Source of the DNA: Citrobacter sp. Cu233
GTDB lineage: Bacteria > Pseudomonadota > Gammaproteobacteria > Enterobacterales > Enterobacteriaceae
DNA length: 64,000 bases
Direction: 5' to 3'
Assembly: GCF_030332225.1 (NCBI RefSeq)
Contig: NZ_JAOWIF010000031.1
Span: 558,001 to 622,000, forward strand
Position numbers and translations under genes: made by a program. Below, one piece after another: positions 41,428-49,625 of this stretch. A model generated the notes under the pieces. The model saw nothing but the letters and a program-made list of their open reading frames with translations, made no database searches and had not been told where the DNA came from. How positions within the stretch are numbered: position 1 is the first letter of the stretch; each line of letters begins with the position of its first letter.

Positions 41428-43041
41428 ATGAAAAGGATCCTGCTCGCTTTCTTAACCTGCTTTACTACTCTGATCGCTTTTACTTCGATTGCCGCTGAAC
41501 CCCGGCAGCAACCTTCTGAGCAAGAACGTGCCCGCACCGTGTATATCTTCCATCAACCGATAGTAATGCTTCAGGCGAAGTTTGGTTTGAGCACGCCGGA
41601 GGAGCGGGTGCTACGTATCCGTAACACATTGCGAAACTTCACTGAAACCGATGTGCGTGAGCCGCTAAAAATCGTTTCTGTCACCCGTTATAACCAACCG
41701 GGAAGGCTTATCGTGATGAACGGTAAACCAGTGATGTTGCTGAGCGCTGGTGACCTGGATGAAGGGGATGATCTCACACTCGATCAGGCGGCAAATCGTG
41801 TGTTGGTGCGCATGGAGAAGCAACGAAAAGCGCTGAGCGATCAGTTTAACAGTGGCTGGCTGGTACTTTCAGCAGTGAAGACTGCAGTGGGATTCCTGGG
41901 ACTGGTTTTGTTCTGGTACTGTTCATACCGTTCCTGTCGCTGGGTGAGCCGTGTGTATCGTCGGCGCATTATTGAGAACCGTAGCGTGATCCCCCAACAT
42001 TGGAGACGCTTTATTGGCCCAATCGAAACACGCCTATATACCATCCTAATAATTCTGATCGGCATCGTGGCATTGTATGTCTGGCTCAGTTGGGTGTTCG
42101 GCCTGTTTCCCTGGACGCGCGTCTGGGGTGAATCATTGGGTGACTGGCCTGTACGCGTGGTGCAAGGGATTGCACTGTCTATCGTCTCGGCCCTGCCGGG
42201 GTTAATGATCGTAGTAATCATTTTTTTCATCACAGCATTAATCCTGAAGCTGTTAAAGGCGGTACTCAACCAAGTGGAAGCAGGGCGTTTACAATTGCCG
42301 GGTATTCATCCAGAGACAGTAGGAGCCACCCGTAAGTTGATATCCGTAGTGGTATGGCTCTTTGCGTTATCAGCAGCTTATCCTTTCTTACCCGGGGCCA
42401 ATTCCCTGGCATTTAAAGGAATCAGTGTATTCTTTGGACTGATGCTTACACTGGGTTCGGCCGGGGTTATGAACCACGCAATGAGTGGGCTGGTATTGAT
42501 CTACTCTCGTGCTCTGCGAAAAGGGGACATGATTCGGGTGGCTGATAACGAGGGGCAAGTAAGCGAAATCGGTATGCTGGCGACAAAAATCATCACCCGT
42601 GAAAATTATGTGGTCACAGTACCTAATGCGGTAGTGGTAAGCGGGAAAATTACTAATTTGAGCTCACAAAGCGCTAACGGAGGTGTCAACCTAACTGTTG
42701 GTGTCACTATTGGTTATGACACTCCCTGGCGTCAGGTCCATGCAATGCTGGAGTTGGCGGGCAAGCGAGCCAATGGCGTTGATCTTTCACAGCCACCGTT
42801 GGTTCGTCAATTGAATCTGATGGACTGGTATATTGCCTACGAGTTGCAGGTATGCCTGTTACCGGGTGTGTCGCTGGCAGATGCCCGTAACGAACTACAC
42901 AGCAATATTCAGGATGTCTTCAATGAATTTAATGTGCAGATTATGTCCCCTAACTTTGTGCTGCAACCGGAAAATAGTGTGATGGTGGCCAAAGAGAACT
43001 GGTATATGCCACCGGCTATGCCACCGCAAGGTAAGGAATGA
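41428..43041 (+). CDS. MscS-family mechanosensitive channel protein
   Basis: A 537-residue membrane protein with a signal peptide (MKRILLAFLTCFTTLIAFTS, then IAA before EPRQQP), a periplasmic N-terminal domain (to about 140), four or five membrane helices and a C-terminal MscS domain. The pore-helix and beta-domain signature is GSAGVMNHAMSGLVLIYSRA followed by KGDMIRVADNEGQVSEIG and VPNAVVVSGKITNLS. The ATG at 41428 (GGGGTG upstream) is preferred to a GTG three codons earlier. It is longer than MscS (286) and shorter than MscK. It is intact inside an otherwise decayed element, which suggests selection. Gating stimulus and ions are unknown. Confidence 0.85.
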   Translation: MKRILLAFLTCFTTLIAFTSIAAEPRQQPSEQERARTVYIFHQPIVMLQAKFGLSTPEERVLRIRNTLRNFTETDVREPLKIVSVTRYNQPGRLIVMNGKPVMLLSAGDLDEGDDLTLDQAANRVLVRMEKQRKALSDQFNSGWLVLSAVKTAVGFLGLVLFWYCSYRSCRWVSRVYRRRIIENRSVIPQHWRRFIGPIETRLYTILIILIGIVALYVWLSWVFGLFPWTRVWGESLGDWPVRVVQGIALSIVSALPGLMIVVIIFFITALILKLLKAVLNQVEAGRLQLPGIHPETVGATRKLISVVVWLFALSAAYPFLPGANSLAFKGISVFFGLMLTLGSAGVMNHAMSGLVLIYSRALRKGDMIRVADNEGQVSEIGMLATKIITRENYVVTVPNAVVVSGKITNLSSQSANGGVNLTVGVTIGYDTPWRQVHAMLELAGKRANGVDLSQPPLVRQLNLMDWYIAYELQVCLLPGVSLADARNELHSNIQDVFNEFNVQIMSPNFVLQPENSVMVAKENWYMPPAMPPQGKE

Positions 43042-43277
43042 CTTGCTGCCTTGATATTGTGATGTCGCTATCTGGGTTTAAATTCGGTTCCCGACGATGA
43101 TCTCCTGCAGATGGAAAATGTAGTCTTTATTCGTCGAAATCCAGCATGCGCTAATTTACCTGAATTATGTCAGCAGAAAGAAAATAATTTTTACAAAAGT
43201 ATAGTAAATTCAATCATCTGGTCCTGGGTCCCTTTCTTTTTGCTACTGACAGGAAATTAACAATTTGTGCTCTTAAA

Positions 43278-43484
43278 ATGGTGACCATTTCCGTGGACGC
43301 AGTACCAGCACTGGAGAAAGAATTGCTTAAGCACCTGAATGATCACTATGACAATTGCAGGCTCACAATTCGCCGTGCCGGGTCGGATGGGGTAAGTATT
43401 TTTGGCGGTGACAAGGACGACAAAAAGAAAATTGAATCAATCCTTCAGGATACCAGGGAAAGCGCTGGCGACTGGTTTTATTAA
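43278..43484 (+). CDS. DinI-like family protein
   Basis: The 68-residue protein matches the DinI family, small regulators of RecA and the SOS response often carried by prophages. The C-terminal half is typical: CRLTIRRAGSDGVSIFGGDK, then IESILQDTRESAGDWFY (the family ends ESADDWF). The N-terminus (MVTISVDAVPALEKELLKHL) is a little short, with the first strand altered, so it may be slightly damaged. No LexA box was seen upstream. It lies between the MscS gene and a long non-coding gap. Confidence 0.78.
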   Translation: MVTISVDAVPALEKELLKHLNDHYDNCRLTIRRAGSDGVSIFGGDKDDKKKIESILQDTRESAGDWFY

Positions 43485-44127
43485 TTAGTTAGAAAGAGCT
43501 GGTTATCGTGTTTACCTGGGAGTAGGTAGCTGCTCTTAAATGTGGTAATGAGTATTGTTATACTATGAATTAATTATCATAAAACTATTAACCCCAGTCG
43601 TATACTTATGCCATTGGGGTGTGTGGCCTTAACGAAAGGTAACAGGCTTGAGATACAATATCACTTCATTTGCAATACATCACTGAAACAACTCGGTGAT
43701 ATATATGTCAGCCTTCCATTAATAATTTAGTAACCTCGCTGTAAATTACCTTCAACTTTTTATGTGGCCAATGGTTATGACTTTATGATTATGAGTGAAT
43801 GTTTACTTTGGCTTGCACGTAAAATATAGAGTCAGAATATTCCTATTAAGTAGCAGGTGATTAAAATAATTTGCATGCCTCATATAAATAGTGATATTTA
43901 TCACATATCTAAACATGTGCATGATTTGCATCTTAATGGGTTTGATAGGTGAGCTAATATGCTGTGACTGCATGCGTGGTAACCTTTTTTATCATTGGGT
44001 TTCAATAACGGCGGTATACATTTAAGCATCATTTTATAATGTTTTAATTGCGAGGTTGTTATGAAAGTAAATATTAAAGATATACATTGAGAAAACCATT
44101 AGCCAACTGTTCTTTGTGGACTTAACT
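43485..44127. other. AT-rich gap without a gene
   Basis: About 640 nt of AT-rich sequence with no credible gene. The only frame with a plausible ribosome-binding site (GAGG) is a nine-codon stub at 44061-44090 (MKVNIKDIH), probably the start of a deleted gene. It looks like eroded foreign DNA. Confidence 0.5.
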
Positions 44128-44157
44128 CCCACGCCCCGCGCAGTAGTGGGTTTTTTT
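44128..44157 (+). terminator. Terminator-like hairpin
   Basis: CCCAC (44128-44132) and GTGGG (44146-44150) enclose a GC-rich loop and are followed by seven T residues, typical of a rho-independent terminator. No complete gene lies upstream, so it probably belonged to a lost one. Confidence 0.6.
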
Positions 44158-44547
44158 AAAGACTTATCTGGTCTGTTCACAACAATCTGGCGAGGAAACG
44201 TCGCAGGAAAAAGTACAAAATATATTCAAAGAAGCAAATATAAAGCCAGGCTCTGTCGAACTTGAATCAACAGCAAGCTTGCTTGATGAATGTAGCATTA
44301 ATGGGCGTAAGGCAAAAGCAGAAGGGAAATCAATTTCAGATGTAATAGTAAAGGCTAATAAAGATACGGATACAGCTCTTGCTGGGTTTAATTCAGTTAT
44401 GAGTTCAAGAGGTATGTCAAAAAAACGGAAGGTAAAAAGGCGGAAGAGTTACTACGCCTGACATTATTAGCCTGTACAGAAACGGAAATTCAGGCATATC
44501 GCACGGGTGTTGTAAGTACTAACAATCCAGTAAGAGGTAAACCATGA
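44147..44547 (+). pseudogene. Unrecognised gene, 5'-truncated and frameshifted
   Basis: A frame open from 44147 has no start codon; its later part reads NIFKEANIKPGSVELESTAS, LLDECSINGRKAKAEGK and DTDTALAG. Near 44390-44400 coding sense switches to another frame, giving YEFKRYVKKTEGKKAEELLR and LTLLACTETEIQAY. That frame ends at a TGA overlapping the ATG of the next gene (ATGA), as expected for an operon partner. The simplest reading is one ancestral gene that lost its 5' end and gained a frameshift. Function unknown. Confidence 0.55.
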
Positions 44548-44924
44548 AAAAGTTAATTGTTTTTGCCATTGTTGCTGTAATTCATTCATCACCTGCATTA
44601 GCTATTAATGCTCATTACCGAGCTCAGCTTGAGCGTTCCGGTTGTACTGAAATGAATGCAGGAACCACTTGTGATATTCACAAAACTGCGGAACAGAATG
44701 AACGAAATACCCGTCGCCATGGTGGCAATAATTCTCCGGATGTAATCCGCACTCATTTAAATCAGATGGTGGTTGGATCTTTCCGTGGAGAGGCTGTCGA
44801 TGTAATGGAGTCTGACGGATGGACGCGCATTTCTCAGGACGGCACTAAATATCGTAAGGGGGAACATTACGTGACCCTGGTCTGGGGACAGGACGATGCT
44901 GTTGCATCGGTAGTTGTTCGCTGA
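44544..44924 (+). CDS. Exported hypothetical protein (126 aa)
   Basis: The protein has a clear Sec signal peptide (MKKLIVFAIVAVIHSSPALA) and a mature part of about 106 residues with two cysteines (SGCTEMNAGTTCD) that could form one disulfide in the periplasm. The C-terminal half is compact and beta-rich (WTRISQDGTKYRKGEHYVTL). AGAGGTAAACC precedes the ATG. It is followed 24 nt later by a lipoprotein gene, with which it probably forms a two-gene unit. I do not recognise the family. Confidence 0.7.
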   Translation: MKKLIVFAIVAVIHSSPALAINAHYRAQLERSGCTEMNAGTTCDIHKTAEQNERNTRRHGGNNSPDVIRTHLNQMVVGSFRGEAVDVMESDGWTRISQDGTKYRKGEHYVTLVWGQDDAVASVVVR

Positions 44925-44948
44925 TTAATAATAAGAGAGACACAACAC

Positions 44949-45209
44949 ATGAAAAAGACAATCACATTTATTGCACTCACAGCCTTATTGTCTGGCTGTT
45001 CTGCAGATTTTGCACAACGTTACGCTGATGCGAAACGTGAGCAAGACCGTAAGGAACACCATCATCACCATCATGAACGGCAGAATGACGATTATACCAG
45101 TTCCGATGGATATCGCATGATCACTAAGCAAGGTGTAACTCTTCCTGATTGTGAGGAACTGCCCGATGCCAGTCAGGCGGATAATGGTGGACGCTGCTGG
45201 TACAGGTAA
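44949..45209 (+). CDS. Small histidine-rich lipoprotein (86 aa)
   Basis: The frame starts MKKTITFIALTALLSGCSAD; the lipobox LLSGC predicts lipid attachment at Cys17. The mature part has a run of six histidines (KEHHHHHHERQ, about residues 36-46), then a tyrosine-containing segment and two more cysteines (PDCEELPD, GGRCWYR). AAGAGAGAC precedes the ATG. The histidine tract suggests metal binding in the periplasm, but this is inference. Family not recognised. Confidence 0.7.
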   Translation: MKKTITFIALTALLSGCSADFAQRYADAKREQDRKEHHHHHHERQNDDYTSSDGYRMITKQGVTLPDCEELPDASQADNGGRCWYR

Positions 45210-45217
45210 GGCTGTAA

Positions 45218-45415
45218 TTCTTTCAGTCAGAATATCTTTTTGTTGTGATTGCTGCCATTGATGGCGAGTTTACTGTTAAACGTCTGCAGTTAAACCCGGT
45301 AGTTATTCTTGTTCCTGAAAACAGTGCCGATGCACCCATCAGGATAAACATCGAAGCAACAATGGCAGATGAAGAGGGAGATGTTCTCGCCCCGGTATAC
45401 AATGAGATATTCTGA
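45218..45415 (+). pseudogene. UmuD-like (S24 peptidase) C-terminal fragment
   Basis: The frame without a start contains [20 protein letters not shown] then [15 protein letters not shown], closely following the UmuD C-terminus (VIAAVDGEFTVKKLQLRP, LIPMNSAYSPI). The catalytic lysine (in FTVKRLQ) is kept, but the cleavage site and serine region are absent, and the end ([17 protein letters not shown]) does not match UmuD. It is a fragment of an error-prone repair operon or phage repressor-type protease joined to other sequence. Confidence 0.6.
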
Positions 45416-45553
45416 TTTATTATGCATTAGATAGCGCGTGAGTATTTAAGGTGCTCATAAAATTCATACAAAACTACTATTCCAGTAATTGAAATGTGAA
45501 CGATTATATAATGAAGTATTTTTAAATTTGCAATCAATGTCATGGGTGAGTCG

Positions 45554-46549
45554 ATGAAAACAGAAAAAATATTTTCTATAAGCTTGGCTTTCATTCCACT
45601 CATTTCATTTGCAGATATGAATAGCTGTGTTGGGTTAGCCAACACTCTAAAAGAATATAATATATCGAGCCAGTCATCAGCATTTCTAAATAGTGCATTT
45701 GACCAATATTGTGACCAGAGTGGTTCCACAAAAACATCTGGTGGCGGGATTGGGTTAGATATGGTGATAAAAGCCATTCCAATTAAATTTACTGGGAGTT
45801 ATTCTTCGACAGAAGAAGGCTTTAGAAATTTTTGTAAAAATTACTCGTCAGTAGCAACTGCTGCCGAGAGAAAATTCTCGTACGAAGAGAAGATAGCTAC
45901 CAAGTCTTTGGAAACAATAGATTCATGCTTGCGGATCGCTGCGACTGGAGCAGTGGTGACGCATGAAATACCAAACGCAAAATCCGTCGTATTTTATTTG
46001 CAAAGCGGTTCAGCAACGAAATTAGAGTTAAAAGGATTGTTCCCTACTCCTGATGATGGTGTTTTATGTAAATCACAAGTTGATGGACAGCTTAAAAATA
46101 TAACTGAAGAAACGTACACCAAAGTTGAACCAAGCATTAGTATTTCTTGTTCGAGAACTGCTAAGGCACAAAGTTCAGGGGTTAAAACGTATGAAGAGCA
46201 AGTAATAACACTGGCCACCAATCTAGGTAACTACACTGTTTTTTTACCACAAGATGAAAGAATGCCAATAGATATGGCTCAAAACATTTCAAACCGAGTG
46301 GACAAGCTTGAGGCAAGTAGCTTTGCACTTTCCGCAAAAACATTATCTTTAGAAAATGATTCGAATAAAGAAAAAGTTGCGTTGAAGTTTGTGGTAGTTA
46401 CTAATACAGAGAACTGTCCAGATGGCTGGACAAGCCAGGGAGTGGTAGGTTGGATAATGCACAATTCAGATTATAGTAACAATGTTGGAAAAGGGGGGAG
46501 ATTCAATGACGACTGGACATGGACGCATCCTCGATTATGTAAACGTTAA
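45554..46549 (+). CDS. Exported cysteine-rich hypothetical protein (331 aa)
   Basis: I start at MKTEKIFSISLAFIPLISFA, a good signal peptide; a GTG-like extension of four codons is possible. The mature protein has eight cysteines, an even number that suits periplasmic or secreted disulfides. After a mixed domain (about 20-240) comes a helical, coiled-coil-like stretch (NISNRVDKLEASSFALSAKT) and a compact end with CPDGW and WTWTHPRLCKR. The CPxGW motif recalls pilin-tip or tail-fibre ends, but I do not recognise the family. The gene is AT-rich compared with the core genome, and its stop overlaps the truncated SRAP gene by 3 nt. Confidence 0.65.
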   Translation: MKTEKIFSISLAFIPLISFADMNSCVGLANTLKEYNISSQSSAFLNSAFDQYCDQSGSTKTSGGGIGLDMVIKAIPIKFTGSYSSTEEGFRNFCKNYSSVATAAERKFSYEEKIATKSLETIDSCLRIAATGAVVTHEIPNAKSVVFYLQSGSATKLELKGLFPTPDDGVLCKSQVDGQLKNITEETYTKVEPSISISCSRTAKAQSSGVKTYEEQVITLATNLGNYTVFLPQDERMPIDMAQNISNRVDKLEASSFALSAKTLSLENDSNKEKVALKFVVVTNTENCPDGWTSQGVVGWIMHNSDYSNNVGKGGRFNDDWTWTHPRLCKR

Positions 46550-47016
46550 AGTCCTTTATCGGCGGCAGCCGTCACTATCAGAAATCCTTCTGCTTCATTT
46601 CCACGTTCGAATGGTGTGCTGCCAATCGCTGCCATGAATATCGGCTGACCATCGGCCCGATGAATGAAGTAGGGCTGTTTCTTGTCTCCTTCCTTTTTCC
46701 ACTCAAACCAGCCATCAGCAAAGCAAATAGCACGGCCATGTTGCCAGAGTGGCTTAAACATTCTGCTGGTGGCTGCTGTTTCAGAGCGTGTGTTAATTAG
46801 CGGCGGTTTATCCCACCATCCAGGGGCCGTACCCCCAAGCACAGGATCAAGATGCAGTTGTTCATCACGTTCGCTCAGAAGCAGAACTTTAGTGCCTGGC
46901 GCTACGTTGAAACGTCCGGTGGCTTCTGGGTCGTATGGAATGTCGCGTTCAGCTTCTTCAGAGAGCAGGGCGAGATAGTCTTCACGCGACATTGACTGGG
47001 AAAATCTTCCACACAT
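46546..47016 (-). pseudogene. YedK-like SRAP (HMCES) protein, C-terminally truncated
   Basis: SRAP proteins form a covalent link through Cys2 to abasic sites in single-stranded DNA. I start at MCGRFSQSMSREDYLALLSE so that Cys follows Met, with GGAGG 5 nt upstream; a GTG two codons earlier would displace it. Conserved RFNVAPGTKVLLLSE, the NTRSETA box and GWFEWKKEGDKKQPYF are present. It stops after 156 residues (VTAAADKGL), where the family has about 222, losing the histidine of the DIHDRMP-type motif. PVFWGYAPGWW is changed to VLGGTAPGWW. It is probably inactive or reduced. Confidence 0.85.
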
Positions 47017-47177
47017 TTTCACCTCCAGGCTGTACTTTGAAGTATAGGTTTTAGCTCAGAACGTGTTGGTATATTAAGTATGGGTAAACGAGTAACTAGT
47101 TGAATTTTATGAAGTGGAAATATTGCGGGTATACCAGCTAAAAAAGTTAACATATTGAAAATATTACCAATGAAATC

Positions 47178-47227
47178 GTCTCGAAAACTGGAGTACGGGC
47201 AGCTATGCCGGGGGGCAAATCCCCCTC
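47178..47227. repeat. Degenerate attachment site (attR-like copy of tRNA-Ser 3' part)
   Basis: GTCTCGAAAAC at 47178 and CAAATCCCCCTC at 47216-47227 match the tRNA-Ser anticodon loop and T-arm at 40048-40098, with about seven differences over 51 positions, including one deletion. The copy lacks a 5' half and acceptor stem and is not a tRNA gene. It marks the far end of the element. Confidence 0.85.
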
Positions 47228-47235
47228 AAATAAAC

Positions 47236-47262
47236 AAAAAGCCCGCTTCATATGAAGCAGGC
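47236..47262 (-). terminator. Terminator of the porin gene
   Basis: GCCCGCTTC (47241-47249) pairs with GAAGCAGGC (47254-47262) with one mismatch; on the minus strand it is followed by a T-run. Confidence 0.85.
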
Positions 47263-47282
47263 CCGATACGTATTGTACAAAA

Positions 47283-48458
47283 TTAGAACTGGTAGACTAA
47301 GCCAAGGGCAATAATATCGTCAGTTGAGATACCGTTGTTTTCATAGAAGTTGTCATCTTCATCCAGCAGGTTGATTTTATAATCAACGTAGGTGGACATG
47401 TTCTTGTTGAAGTAGTAAGTCGCACCCACTTCAACATATTTGACCAGGTCTTTGTCAACGTAACGCCAATTACCATGACTGACCTTCTGACCACCTAAAT
47501 CACTACCTTTGGACTGCAGGTAAGATACGGACGGACGCAGACCGTAATCAAACTGGTACTGAGCCACAACTTCAAAGTTCTGTGTTTTGTTAGCGATACC
47601 GCCAGCAAATCCATCACCTGAACCGTAATAGGTCATATTGCGGGTTTCTGCATACATCGCAGCCAGATAGATATCATTGGCATCATATTTCGCAGCAATG
47701 GTCCAGGCATCAGCTGTTTCACCGCCAGCGTAGCTATTGGCATGAGTACGATCGCCACGGCCACGAGCAACTTGATCATTGGTACGGTCTGAGCTGGAGT
47801 ACGCCGCACCCAGGCTTAAACCGAAGTCGAAGTCATAGGAGGTCGACATACCGAAACCGTCGCCGTTTTCTTTCGCCAGTTTACGACCGTTGCCATTACC
47901 AGAACCTTCCTGATTTCCGCTGTGTCCTTCATTGTTACCCTGATATTGCAGAGCAAAATTCAGACCATCAACCTGACCAAAGAAGCCTTTGTTACGATAA
48001 GTGGCAACACCGTTAGCACGACCGGTCATATACACGTCGGTCTGGGCGTAGGTATCGCCACCAAATTCTGGCAGCATATCGGTCCAGGCTTCAACGTCGT
48101 AGACCACGCCATAGTTACGACCGTAATCTAAGGTACCGTTCTGACCAAAGCCTAAACCGGCAAAGGCCAGTCGAGTCCAGGAATCGCCTTTATTACCTTC
48201 GGTGCCGTTGGCTCGAATGTTATATTCCCACTGGCCGTAACCGGTGAGCATATCATTGATCTGTGTTTCACCTTTAAAGCCGATACGCGCATAGGTCTGA
48301 TCGCCGTCGCTGCCTGCATCGTCAGAGAAATAATGCAGTCCGTCAACTTTTCCGTAGAGATCCAGTTTATTGCCATCTTTATTATAAATTTCAGCTGCAT
48401 TTGCTGCGCCAGCGGCTAATAAAGCCGGAACAAGAAGTGCCAGAACTTTTCTTTTCAT
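47283..48458 (-). CDS. ompS1: OmpS1/OmpC-family outer-membrane porin
   Basis: This 391-residue protein is a 16-stranded trimeric general porin. It has a signal peptide ([20 protein letters not shown], cut before AEIYNKDGN), the [16 protein letters not shown] start, the constriction-loop motif PEFGGD and a C-terminal phenylalanine (GLVYQF) needed for outer-membrane insertion. An extended surface loop is rich in Gly, Asn and Glu ([20 protein letters not shown]). Its place beside yedJ-dcm-vsr matches Salmonella ompS1 and E. coli yedS, so OmpS1 is the best name; it could also be called OmpC-like. AAGGAAATTC precedes the ATG. Confidence 0.85.
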   Translation of the reverse strand: MKRKVLALLVPALLAAGAANAAEIYNKDGNKLDLYGKVDGLHYFSDDAGSDGDQTYARIGFKGETQINDMLTGYGQWEYNIRANGTEGNKGDSWTRLAFAGLGFGQNGTLDYGRNYGVVYDVEAWTDMLPEFGGDTYAQTDVYMTGRANGVATYRNKGFFGQVDGLNFALQYQGNNEGHSGNQEGSGNGNGRKLAKENGDGFGMSTSYDFDFGLSLGAAYSSSDRTNDQVARGRGDRTHANSYAGGETADAWTIAAKYDANDIYLAAMYAETRNMTYYGSGDGFAGGIANKTQNFEVVAQYQFDYGLRPSVSYLQSKGSDLGGQKVSHGNWRYVDKDLVKYVEVGATYYFNKNMSTYVDYKINLLDEDDNFYENNGISTDDIIALGLVYQF

Positions 48459-48856
48459 TATGAATTTCCTTATGATAATAATTAATGTGAATGTATAGCT
48501 TTATCCGAAAAGCTATATTTGGATACTATTCTATGAAGTTCATTTGTTTTGAAATATAACGTGTAACAAATGTATTTAAAAGATTTCAAAATGTTTCTAT
48601 TTGGTTTTTTTATATTTATTTTATATGTTTTTTATTTTTGCATTTGCCATGTAAATTAAATATCTATCAGTAGCTTATGATTTTTTATGGTTTATATTTA
48701 ATTTGTATTAAATTCGATTTTATTATGGCTTGTCTGGTCGTATTTATAATCAAAAGGTTCTGGTGAAGATTCATCATGATTAATAATTTGATATTATGAA
48801 AATTGTAAGATAATTTATATTGTATATATATGCCCGTCGCGTTCGTGAGGAATAGC
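48459..48856. other. Very AT-rich control region upstream of the porin
   Basis: About 400 nt, strikingly rich in A and T, especially 48530-48800 (long TTTATATTTATTTTATATG-like tracts). Salmonella ompS1 is silenced by H-NS and controlled by OmpR and LeuO, and this composition fits H-NS binding. I could not assign individual OmpR boxes by eye. The yedJ start lies at its right end. Confidence 0.6.
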
Positions 48857-49552
48857 ATGGAGTTACACTACTGGCAGTCGCAATTTGAAGTATGGTTGCG
48901 CAAAAATCATCACGGGCAGGATGCTGCCCATGATATTTTTCATTTTCGTCGGGTGTGGATGACGTCACAGCAGCTGAGTACGGATGTAACCGTTGACTGG
49001 CTGGTGGTTCTGACCGCATGTTATTTCCATGACCTTATCAGTTTGCCGAAAAACCATCCCGATCGTCATCGTTCGTCGCTACTGGCCGCGCAGGAAACCT
49101 GTCGTGTACTGTCACAGGAATTTCCTGAATTTCCTCAGGATCGGCTACATGCGGTGAGTCATGCTATTGCTGCGCACAGTTTTAGCGCAAAAATTACGCC
49201 CACTACCCTTGAAGCCAAAATCGTTCAGGATGCCGATCGACTTGAGGCGCTCGGTGCTATCGGTCTGGCGCGTGTGTTCGCCGTTTCTGGCTCGCTGGGT
49301 GTGGCATTGTTTGATGCGGAGGATCCGTTTGCCCGGCAGCGCAACCTGGATGATAAACAGTACGCGCTCGATCATTTCCAGACCAAACTGCTGACGTTGC
49401 CACTGACAATGCAAACCGAACACGGGCGGCATCTGGCGCAGCATAATGCTGACTTCTTATTGACGTATATGGCGAAACTCAGTGCAGAATTAAAAGGAGA
49501 ATATGAAATGTTGGATCTTGCGGCGATTCAACCCTTTAAAGCATATCAGTAG
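48857..49552 (+). CDS. yedJ: YedJ, HD-domain metal-dependent phosphohydrolase
   Basis: The 231-residue protein has the HD signature: [10 protein letters not shown] (first His), the paired CYFHDLISL and [17 protein letters not shown] proteins hydrolyse phosphate esters of nucleotides; the YedJ substrate is unknown. I start at [20 protein letters not shown], matching E. coli length, not nine codons upstream. It is upstream of dcm with a 73-nt gap. Confidence 0.93.
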   Translation: MELHYWQSQFEVWLRKNHHGQDAAHDIFHFRRVWMTSQQLSTDVTVDWLVVLTACYFHDLISLPKNHPDRHRSSLLAAQETCRVLSQEFPEFPQDRLHAVSHAIAAHSFSAKITPTTLEAKIVQDADRLEALGAIGLARVFAVSGSLGVALFDAEDPFARQRNLDDKQYALDHFQTKLLTLPLTMQTEHGRHLAQHNADFLLTYMAKLSAELKGEYEMLDLAAIQPFKAYQ

Positions 49553-49625
49553 TCATCACGGCTGAAACGTCAATCGCGCCAATTTATGTTAACCTGTCGA
49601 CTATCCATTTCGGCCGGTTAAACGT

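Larger units (their letters stand above)
40048..47227. mobile_element. Decayed integrative element / prophage remnant at tRNA-Ser
   Basis: The element runs from the anticodon-to-T-arm part of tRNA-Ser (40048-40098) to a degenerate copy of that segment (47178-47227). An integrase fragment lies directly next to the tRNA 3' end and reads toward it, as in tRNA-integrating phages. Between the ends are phage early-gene remnants, an MscS-type channel, DinI-like and UmuD-like sequences, unknown exported proteins and a truncated SRAP gene, with long non-coding AT-rich gaps. No structural, lysis or replication genes remain. In E. coli other genes (yedVW, msrPQ, zinT and neighbours) occupy this interval. 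Confidence 0.82.

Noticed and set aside
47178..47227. Possible second tRNA-Ser gene
   Set aside because: Only the anticodon loop to T-arm region is present, with a deletion and mismatches; there is no acceptor stem, D-arm or CCA.
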